11,846 nt of DNA from contig DFRF01000209.1 in assembly GCA_002378125.1 (NCBI GenBank), forward strand, positions 1-11,846. Direction: 5' to 3'. Every line of letters begins with the position of its first letter. Positions within the stretch are counted from its first letter, which is position 1. The notes below the pieces were generated by a model, which was not told the origin of the DNA, searched no databases, and saw only the letters and a program-made list of their open reading frames with translations. The stretch comes from Rhodospirillaceae bacterium UBA3470 (GTDB taxonomy: Bacteria > Pseudomonadota > Alphaproteobacteria > Rhodospirillales > Casp-alpha2). Of the stretch, positions 6,588-11,846 are shown piece after piece. Both the position numbers and the translations under genes were made by a program.

Positions 6588-8383
6588 CCATTCGCCGCCT
6601 TCCTGAAACCCTCGTCAACCGCATCGCCGCCGGCGAGGTGATTGAGCGCCCCGCCGCCGCGGTCAAGGAACTGGTTGAAAATGCCATCGACGCCGGCGCA
6701 TCCCACGTCGATATCACCGTCGCGGACGGAGGACGGACGGCCATGACCATTAGCGACGACGGTTGCGGGATGACGCCGGAGGAATTGGTCCTGGCCGTGG
6801 AGCGCCACGCCACATCGAAATTGCCCAACGACGATTTGGTGGATATCCGCCATTTGGGCTTCCGCGGCGAGGCGCTTCCCTCCATAGGTGCGGTCAGTCG
6901 ACTTTTCATCACTAGTCGGACCGCCGACGCGACCGAGGCCTGGCGTCTGGGTGTGGCGGGCGGTCAGGTCGCCCCGCCCGTGCCGGCAGCACATCCGCCA
7001 GGTACCCGTGTGGAGGTCCGTGACCTGTTCTACGCCACGCCGGCGCGGCTCAAGTTCCTGAAGACGGCGCGGACCGAAATGAGCCGGGTAAGCGAGGTCA
7101 TCAAACGACTAGCCATGGCCCATCCCCATATCGGCTTCACCCTTTCGGACGGCGATCGTCGGCGGCTGGATCTACCCCCGGAGCAAGGCGACCTGTTCTC
7201 GGCTCGGCTGGGCCGTCTGGGCGCGGTGATCGGCCGGGATTTCGGCGACAACGCGCTGGCCATCAATGCGGAACGGGAGGGCCTCCGGCTCACGGGCTAC
7301 ACCGGTTTACCCACATTCAACCGGGGCAACGCAGCCATGCAGTTCTTGTTCGTCAACGGCCGGCCGGTCAACGATCGCATGCTGTTCGGCGCGTTGCGTG
7401 GGGCGTACCGGGATTTCTTGGCTTCCGACCGCTATCCCGTCGTCGCGCTGTTTCTGACCGCACCGCCCGCCATCGTGGACGTCAACGTCCACCCAGCGAA
7501 GACGGAGGTCCGGTTCCGCGACAATGGCCTAGTTCGCGGCCTTCTGGTGGGCGCTATCAAGCATGCCCTGGCCGAGGCCGGGCACCGGGCAGCTACCACC
7601 GTCGCGGAAGCCACCCTAGGCGCCATTCGGACCGAGCCGACCATACCGCTGGGCGGCGGACGGCCGATGCCATCGGCTGTTGTCGACCCCGGCCTGGCCG
7701 AAGATTTGCAAGCCTTACACGCGCCACTGCCCGGCATAGCCGCCGCCCCCATGGCCCCCATCATAGCTCCCGAAGACGATCCCGCGGCAGGGGACGTGAG
7801 CGACTATCCCCTGGGCGTCGCCCGTGGGCAGTTGCACGCCACTTATATCGTCGCCCAGACCGCCGACGGCATCGTCATCGTCGACCAACACGCCGCACAC
7901 GAACGCCTAGTGGAGGAACGGATCAAGACGGCCCTGGCCACGGACGGTGTAATGCGCCAAGGCCTATTGATCCCCGAGGTGGTGGAGCTGGATGAAGACG
8001 CCGTCGACCGCTTACTGGCCCGGACTGACGAGTTGGTGGACCTGGGACTGGTCATCGAGGGATTTGGGCCCGGCGCCATTGTCGTCCGCGAAACCCCCGC
8101 TTTGCTGGGGGAGACCGATCTGCAAGGCCTAGTCCAGGACCTGGCTGACGATCTGGCCGCCCTGGACGAGGCCATCGCCCTCCGCGACCGCATCGGCGAT
8201 GTCTGTGCGACCATGGCTTGCCACGGCTCAGTCCGGGCCGGACGCCGCCTGAACCGCGACGAAATGAACGCCTTGTTACGGGAGATGGAGGCAACGCCTC
8301 ATTCCGGGCAATGCAGCCATGGCCGCCCCACTTATGTAGAACTGAAGCTCAACGACATTGAGAGACTTTTCGGTCGCCGATGA
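6584..8383 (+). CDS. mutL: DNA mismatch repair protein MutL
   Basis: MutL couples MutS mismatch recognition to strand removal. The N-terminal GHKL ATPase domain is complete: ELVENAIDAG with Glu29 and Asn33, DDGCGM (58-63), RHATSK (74-79) and GFRGEAL (92-98). The transducer domain with FVNGRPV (256-262) and the NVHPAKTEVRF block (301-311) follows. A Pro/Ala-rich linker (about 340-405) leads to the C-terminal dimerisation domain. That domain contains the endonuclease motif DQHA(X)2E(X)4E at 434-445, ACH at 545-547, CSHGRP at 577-582 and a terminal FGR motif, so the protein should nick DNA itself, as in bacteria without MutH. The length of 599 residues is normal. The start overlaps the pgi stop (ATGA) and no separate ribosome binding site is evident, suggesting translational coupling. 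The pairing with pgi probably reflects genome organisation more than a shared function. Confidence 0.97.
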   Translation: MTIRRLPETLVNRIAAGEVIERPAAAVKELVENAIDAGASHVDITVADGGRTAMTISDDGCGMTPEELVLAVERHATSKLPNDDLVDIRHLGFRGEALPSIGAVSRLFITSRTADATEAWRLGVAGGQVAPPVPAAHPPGTRVEVRDLFYATPARLKFLKTARTEMSRVSEVIKRLAMAHPHIGFTLSDGDRRRLDLPPEQGDLFSARLGRLGAVIGRDFGDNALAINAEREGLRLTGYTGLPTFNRGNAAMQFLFVNGRPVNDRMLFGALRGAYRDFLASDRYPVVALFLTAPPAIVDVNVHPAKTEVRFRDNGLVRGLLVGAIKHALAEAGHRAATTVAEATLGAIRTEPTIPLGGGRPMPSAVVDPGLAEDLQALHAPLPGIAAAPMAPIIAPEDDPAAGDVSDYPLGVARGQLHATYIVAQTADGIVIVDQHAAHERLVEERIKTALATDGVMRQGLLIPEVVELDEDAVDRLLARTDELVDLGLVIEGFGPGAIVVRETPALLGETDLQGLVQDLADDLAALDEAIALRDRIGDVCATMACHGSVRAGRRLNRDEMNALLREMEATPHSGQCSHGRPTYVELKLNDIERLFGRR

Positions 8384-8397
8384 AGGTCGGGTGACGC

Positions 8398-8426
8398 TTG
8401 ACGCCCCTGGGCCGAGGGGCTACTTA
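8398..8426 (+). promoter_or_regulatory. Candidate promoter for tRNA-His
   Basis: TTGACG (8398-8403, 5 of 6 matches to the -35 consensus) is followed 17 bases later by TACTTA (8421-8426), a poor -10 hexamer. A start near 8433 would give a leader of about 30 bases before the tRNA. The spacer itself holds a hairpin (GCCCCT 8403-8408 with AGGGGC 8415-8420). Only the -35 box and the spacing support this call. Confidence 0.33.
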
Positions 8427-8441
8427 AGCCCCCTCTTGAGG
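8403..8441 (+). terminator. Overlapping alternative hairpins after mutL, possible weak terminator
   Basis: GCCCCT (8403-8408) can pair with AGGGGC (8415-8420). Alternatively the same right arm, as GGGGCT (8416-8421), can pair with AGCCCC (8427-8432) across ACTTA. The two structures are mutually exclusive. A small CCTC-TT-GAGG hairpin (8432-8441) adjoins. No T-run follows either stem, so factor-independent termination of mutL transcripts here is uncertain, and the same bases overlap the candidate tRNA promoter. Confidence 0.3.
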
Positions 8442-8462
8442 TCGGACAACCCGGCCCATTGT

Positions 8463-8540
8463 GGTGGCTGTAGCTCAGTTGGTTAGAGCGCCTGGTTGTG
8501 GTCCAGGAGGCCGGGGGTTCAAATCCCCTCAGCCACCCCA
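8463..8540 (+). tRNA. tRNA-His (anticodon GTG)
   Basis: A full cloverleaf can be drawn. The acceptor stem is GTGGCTG (8464-8470) with CAGCCAC (8530-8536). The D-arm is GCTC/GAGC (8473-8476 with 8486-8489). The anticodon stem is CCTGG/CCAGG (8491-8495 with 8503-8507) around the loop TTGTGGT, with anticodon GTG at 8498-8500. The T-arm is GGGGG/CCCCT (8513-8517 with 8525-8529, one G-U pair) with loop TTCAAAT. The discriminator is C73 (8537) and the CCA end is encoded (8538-8540). A G at 8463 precedes the acceptor stem and can be the G-1 required for canonical histidine identity. It lies 79 bases after mutL and 148 before the end of the converging M48 gene. No integrase or repeated tRNA end is present, so it is not used as an integration site in this window. 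Confidence 0.97.
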
Positions 8541-8688
8541 TTCCCTTCCTAAGTCCCAAATCTGATTAAATCGCTTGGTATTCTGCGACTTCTGGTCCAG
8601 CCCATGGGTAAAAACTGTGGGTATAAAGTGGAGTTTTGGAGATGCGGGTGACAACACCTTGGCCACGTGCTGGCCTGAAAACAAAATG
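8541..8688. other. Non-coding gap between tRNA-His and the converging M48 gene
   Basis: This gap of 148 bases lies between two converging units. The tRNA is followed by a pyrimidine-rich run (about 8541-8550) with no clear hairpin. A 5-bp stem GGCCA/TGGCC (8661-8665 with 8671-8675) lies just past the M48 stop on the minus strand, but no T-run follows in that direction. An open frame crossing this gap on the + strand has no support as a gene. Confidence 0.5.
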
Positions 8689-10173
8689 TTAGTCGGTCAC
8701 CATCTTAATTTTCTGACCAGGGCGAATTTTGTCGCCAAGCCTCATGTTATTCAGCAGCTGGAACCATTCCTTCTGAAACCGCTCAAAGGGATAGCGCTTC
8801 GCCAGGGACGCGACTGTATCGTCGCGTTTTGCGGTGGTGATACGCACTCGTAGCGGCCGGATGTCAGCGGCTTCTTTGGCGCTCAAGCGGCGAAAACTGA
8901 ACGTGGTGCGCCGAAGTTCGATTGACAACCGTCGGGTTTCCGATGGCTTGGTGATGAAGGCGAAGCGGAAGATCTTCTCGCGATCGCCGCGCATGACGAC
9001 GAGACGGACATCCCGCAACCCATCTTGTCCTGACACGCGTCCTTGGACCGTCGCGCCCTGCAGGCCGTTAATTTCCAGGCGCTCTGCCCGTTGAAGATCA
9101 TTCAGATGACGACCCCATGCCTCCCCAACGTAGTTAGTCAGTGACTGCACGCGTTTCGCTTCCTTCGGGTCAGCCATGTCAAAAATAATCCGCGACTTCT
9201 CGGGGCCGAAGGCAACCACCTTGCGGGGTGAGTTGAACATGACAAATCCCGGTGGTACCGCGAAGGCGATGCGCAGGTCTGGATGCATAAACGACCGTCC
9301 ACGGCGCACACCCTGGGAAGGGTCGTCACCAAATATCAGACCATCGATGGCTTTGAGATAAGCCGCTCGGCGGACCTTCGGGTTCTTCACAGTCCGTTCC
9401 TTAGCCAGTTTGATAGCCTGCCTAATACGGTCCTCGGTGCGCGGGTGCGTCGACATAATGTTATGACTGACGCTGTTGCGGCCCTGTTCACGGGCTTCCA
9501 GGTCACGATGTGCTCGTAGCTTTTTGAAAAAACTGGTCATGCCATCCGGCGAATATCCCGCCCGCGTCATATAGCGGACGCCCAGCATGTCCGCTTCCAG
9601 TTCCTGGCCCTGGGAATACTGCTGCAACGCTGCTTGGGCACCGAAGTTGGCCATCCGACCGACCCCGGACGGCACGCCCGCAGCGCTTCCCAACACGCCA
9701 AGCACGGTCATGCCGATGTTGGCGGCCATAGCAGAGGAATAACGTTGCGCCGAATGTCGCGCCGTCACATGGCCAATCTCGTGGGCCAGAACGCCAGCCA
9801 CTTCCGATTCGTTCTCCGCCAGGGCCAGCAAGCCGCGAGTAATATATACATAGCCTCCGGGCAGTGCGAAGGCGTTGACACGATGATCGTTCAACACAGT
9901 GAACCGCCATTGAATGTTGGGTAGTTCAGAAAGCGCTGCCAACTGCGACCCTATACGCGCGATGTAAGCGCCGACCTCTATCGCATCGTAGGCACCGCCC
10001 AATTCCTTGAGAATCTTGGGATGCTCCTCGGCGCCGATCTCTGCTTCCTTCTCTTTAGACATGAAAGCAGTGAAACTTTGCTGACCGGTGGCTGGATTGG
10101 TGGAACAAGCACCAAGGCCCATTATGGCAGCAGCGAAGCCGAACGCGGTCAGAAATTTTGAAAGATTGCTCAT
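8689..10173 (-). CDS. M48-family zinc metallopeptidase lipoprotein with C-terminal LysM-like segment (BepA/YfgC-like peptidase domain)
   Basis: This is a 494-residue predicted lipoprotein. Its signal peptide ends in LGAC (20-23), with Ser at +2 of the mature protein, compatible with outer-membrane anchoring on the periplasmic side. The M48 domain is clear: HEIGH at 131-135 (zinc ligands His131 and His135, catalytic Glu132), the following VTARH, and ELEAD at 191-195, whose Glu191 is the expected third ligand. The block MSTHPRTEDRI follows, typical of BepA/LoiP-type enzymes. A middle domain of about 150 residues has no motif I recognise. The last 50 or so residues end in IRPGQKIKMV and resemble a LysM peptidoglycan-binding module. 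E. coli BepA instead ends in TPRs, so this is a different architecture and I give no symbol. The likely role is quality control of outer-membrane or periplasmic proteins. The gene stands alone, divergent from an EamA transporter. Confidence 0.93.
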   Translation of the reverse strand: MSNLSKFLTAFGFAAAIMGLGACSTNPATGQQSFTAFMSKEKEAEIGAEEHPKILKELGGAYDAIEVGAYIARIGSQLAALSELPNIQWRFTVLNDHRVNAFALPGGYVYITRGLLALAENESEVAGVLAHEIGHVTARHSAQRYSSAMAANIGMTVLGVLGSAAGVPSGVGRMANFGAQAALQQYSQGQELEADMLGVRYMTRAGYSPDGMTSFFKKLRAHRDLEAREQGRNSVSHNIMSTHPRTEDRIRQAIKLAKERTVKNPKVRRAAYLKAIDGLIFGDDPSQGVRRGRSFMHPDLRIAFAVPPGFVMFNSPRKVVAFGPEKSRIIFDMADPKEAKRVQSLTNYVGEAWGRHLNDLQRAERLEINGLQGATVQGRVSGQDGLRDVRLVVMRGDREKIFRFAFITKPSETRRLSIELRRTTFSFRRLSAKEAADIRPLRVRITTAKRDDTVASLAKRYPFERFQKEWFQLLNNMRLGDKIRPGQKIKMVTD

Positions 10174-10202
10174 CAGTCACACAACGCGTCGATGGAACCG
10201 GG

Positions 10203-10231
10203 ATTATGCGGTGCGTGAAATGGACGGGCAA
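10203..10231 (-). promoter_or_regulatory. Candidate promoter for the M48 lipoprotein gene
   Basis: On the minus strand, TTGCCC (10226-10231, 4 of 6 matches) and CATAAT (10203-10208, 5 of 6 matches) are separated by 17 bases. The -10 box lies about 30 bases upstream of the start codon at 10173, giving a short leader. No strong ribosome binding site is visible before the ATG. Confidence 0.42.
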
Positions 10232-10263
10232 GAGCCACGCTGGTTTTGTGCACCAATTGACCT

Positions 10264-10277
10264 ATGATCCGGATCAT
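10264..10277. repeat. Perfect 14-base palindrome over the EamA transporter start
   Basis: ATGATCCGGATCAT reads identically on both strands and covers two in-frame start candidates, ATG 10264 and ATG 10276 (the latter extends one base beyond it). It could be an operator for a dimeric repressor, a small mRNA hairpin limiting initiation, or chance. If translation begins at 10276, the palindrome lies in the leader. Confidence 0.5.
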
Positions 10278-11232
10278 GAATGCTCCCCCCCGCGGCGATC
10301 GGAATAGAGCCACTACTGGCGTCACGCTCTGGTCTAACTTGCCCGCAAACACGCGCGGGATGCTGTTGATGGCTGTGTTCGCGGGCGTCGTGTCACTGGG
10401 ACACGTCATCGCCCGCCACTTGAGCCAGGATTTCCACCCCATGCAGGCGGCGTTTTTCCGGACCATCGTGCCGCTGGTGGTACTAACGCCCATCCTAATG
10501 CGTCAGGGGCCCGGGTGGTGGCGGACGACCCGGCCAGGCCTGCAGTTCTTTCGCGGTCTTGTCGGCGGTATTTCCATGCTGACCTGGTTCTATGCATTGG
10601 CGCTAATCCCCGTGGGTGACGCCACGGCGCTTAGTTTCACGGTGGTGATCTTCGCTTCCATGGGCGCCGTTGTGGTACTTGGCGAGCGCATGGGCGCGCG
10701 GCGCTGGGCCGCCATAGCGGTGGGAATCGTCGGCACCTTAATCATACTCCGTCCCGGCACCGACGGATTGAGCGTCGGCGCCCTGGTGGTCTTGATCTCA
10801 AGCCTGTTCTGGGCGGCGGCATTGTTGACCGTAAAGGTCCTGGCGCGGACCGATTCTTCGATCACCATTGTCTTTTACTCATCCATCTACTTCACCATCC
10901 TGGCCGGAATTCCAGCAGCCTACTACTGGCGGACGCCAGACCCGGAACAGTTCGCCCTCTTTGTGAGCGTGGGGCTATTAGCGACGGTCGCTCAACTGGC
11001 CATGACCGGCGCCCTGAAGATCGCTGAAACGGCAGCGATTATGCCAATGGATTTTACCCGGCTCTTGTGGGCAGCCGGGTTGGGTTACATCTGGTTTGGG
11101 GAGTTTCCAGATCTCTGGACGTGGGCCGGCGGTGCCATCGTCTTTGCGTCGACCATCTACATCACCTATCGGGAAAACCGCGCCGCGAAGGTGGAACAGG
11201 GCGACCACCCTGCAAACGGGCCGCCTCACTAA
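10264..11232 (+). CDS. EamA-family transporter of the DMT superfamily
   Basis: This 322-residue inner-membrane protein shows about ten hydrophobic segments (roughly 34-53, 61-80, 97-116, 118-137, 147-164, 170-189, 200-220, 229-248, 258-278 and 283-302), the two-times-five layout of EamA permeases. Typical marks are the LGERMGARRW loop (139-148) after the fourth segment, GxxIILRPG closing the first half, and GE at 279-280 before the final segment. DMT proteins export or import small metabolites such as amino acids. The substrate cannot be read from the sequence. Start choice between ATG 10264 and ATG 10276 is open; neither has a good ribosome binding site, and a 14-base palindrome covers both. 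The hydrophilic N-terminus of about 30 residues is slightly long. The 3' end overlaps by four bases with a paralogue on the other strand. Confidence 0.9.
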   Translation: MIRIMNAPPRGDRNRATTGVTLWSNLPANTRGMLLMAVFAGVVSLGHVIARHLSQDFHPMQAAFFRTIVPLVVLTPILMRQGPGWWRTTRPGLQFFRGLVGGISMLTWFYALALIPVGDATALSFTVVIFASMGAVVVLGERMGARRWAAIAVGIVGTLIILRPGTDGLSVGALVVLISSLFWAAALLTVKVLARTDSSITIVFYSSIYFTILAGIPAAYYWRTPDPEQFALFVSVGLLATVAQLAMTGALKIAETAAIMPMDFTRLLWAAGLGYIWFGEFPDLWTWAGGAIVFASTIYITYRENRAAKVEQGDHPANGPPH

Positions 11233-11846
11233 ACGCCGGGTTGTTCCATCGATCGGAGCCTGCGGCCCAATTGCGCCTCGCGGCGGCCGATATAGAGACT
11301 GGAGGCGAAAATCACCGCCGCACCAGTCCACGTCCAAACGTCCGAGACCTCGCCGAAGGCCAGCCAGCCCAGAAGGGCGGCGAATGGCAAACGGGCAAAA
11401 TCGAAGGGCAGGATAGCCGATGCGTCAGCCAAAGACATGGCCTTGACCAAGGTCACATGCGCCAGCGTCGCCACTGGGCCAATCATTGCGATGCCGAGCC
11501 AGAGATGGGATGGCGGCGTTTCCCAAACGGTCCAAGCAAGCACGCCGGAAATAGGCAGCAGATAAAGACCCACGTAAAACACCACCTTGGTGGGGTCTTC
11601 CGTCCGTGACAGAGATTTTACGATTAGCAGTGTCACCGCCGCACAACCCGCGGCCACTATCACCGCCCAATGAGCGAGGGTCATCTCTATGACGCCTGGT
11701 CGGAGGATAATCATGGCGCCTAGAAAACCGACGATAGTGGCGGACCAGCGTCGTATGCGGACAGTCTCGCGCAGAATCAACGCGGCGCCGACAGTGGCGA
11801 AGATGGGGGTGACGAAACTTATGGCTACCACATCGGTAATTGGGAT
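11229..11846 (-). CDS. EamA-family transporter of the DMT superfamily, C-terminal part (5' end outside window)
   Basis: The minus-strand frame is open to the window edge, so 205 C-terminal residues are visible and the true start lies beyond 11846. A GTG at 11829-11831 is internal: the upstream codons continue the conserved segment before VAISFVTPIF. The visible part begins near the fourth membrane segment, followed by LRETVRIRRW and the GAMIILRPG end of the first repeat, then the five segments of the second repeat and a basic tail. It is clearly paralogous to the + strand transporter next door: shared blocks include IILRPG, VFY, a PxDF(T/A)RL segment, and (L/V)WTW followed by VFAS or IFAS. 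Substrate unknown. Its TAG stop at 11229-11231 overlaps the TAA stop of the convergent gene. Confidence 0.9.
   Translation of the reverse strand: MPITDVVAISFVTPIFATVGAALILRETVRIRRWSATIVGFLGAMIILRPGVIEMTLAHWAVIVAAGCAAVTLLIVKSLSRTEDPTKVVFYVGLYLLPISGVLAWTVWETPPSHLWLGIAMIGPVATLAHVTLVKAMSLADASAILPFDFARLPFAALLGWLAFGEVSDVWTWTGAAVIFASSLYIGRREAQLGRRLRSMEQPGV

Noticed and set aside
8463..8540. tRNA-His as a genomic island attachment site
   Set aside because: No integrase gene and no second copy of the tRNA 3' end seen in the window; both flanks look like ordinary chromosomal genes.
8661..8675. Hairpin GGCCA/TGGCC as an intrinsic terminator of the M48 gene
   Set aside because: The stem is only 5 bp and no T-run follows it in the minus-strand direction.
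8575..8853. Small + strand open frame after tRNA-His
   Set aside because: Needs a TTG start, has no ribosome binding site, and its second half is antisense to the M48 C-terminus; no recognisable protein features.
10173..10493. Minus-strand frame directly upstream of the M48 gene
   Set aside because: It covers the divergent intergenic region and the EamA 5' end in antisense, without motifs; the EamA frame is clearly the coding one.
1..11846. CRISPR array, insertion sequence, phage or toxin-antitoxin system
   Set aside because: No regularly spaced repeats, transposase, integrase or paired small genes were seen on either strand; gene content is uniformly chromosomal housekeeping.

Overview
The window reads as an ordinary, densely packed chromosomal segment of a GC-rich alphaproteobacterium, and I see no foreign island, phage, insertion sequence or CRISPR array in it. 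The best taxonomic clues are the DUF3035/BamF lipoprotein, which is characteristic of Alphaproteobacteria, and a tRNA-His that keeps the canonical encoded G-1 and C73. The second trait argues against the Caulobacter/Rhizobiales/Rhodobacterales group and fits a Rhodospirillales-like lineage. This placement is inference.

Left part (1-4920, + strand): the 3' end of ileS overlaps lspA by 4 bases (ATGA). After a 39-base gap with a candidate promoter comes a lipoprotein of the DUF3035/BamF family. After a further 129-base AT-rich gap come two adjacent M16 peptidase genes, 4 bases apart, which look like the catalytic and non-catalytic halves of a secreted heterodimer. The theme is the cell envelope: LspA would process the lipoprotein encoded next to it, BamF-type proteins belong to the outer-membrane protein assembly machine, and the M16 pair carries signal peptides.

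Middle part (4921-8540, + strand): two small hairpins separate the M16 pair from pgi (glucose-6-phosphate isomerase), which overlaps mutL (mismatch repair, with endonuclease motifs) by 4 bases (ATGA). A short stretch with mutually exclusive hairpins and a candidate promoter leads into tRNA-His(GTG) with an encoded CCA end.

Right part (8541-11846): a minus-strand gene encodes an M48 metallopeptidase lipoprotein, loosely BepA/YfgC-like but ending in a LysM-like segment instead of TPRs. Divergent from it is an EamA/DMT-family transporter. This converges on a second EamA/DMT paralogue on the minus strand, cut by the window edge. Their stop codons overlap in four bases (CTAA).

I did not find a convincing undescribed system. 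The points most worth a second look are the split active site of the M16 pair, the Asp at +2 of the BamF-like lipoprotein, the tRNA-His identity elements, the LysM-tailed M48 lipoprotein, the 14-base palindrome on the EamA start, and the tail-to-tail transporter paralogues.
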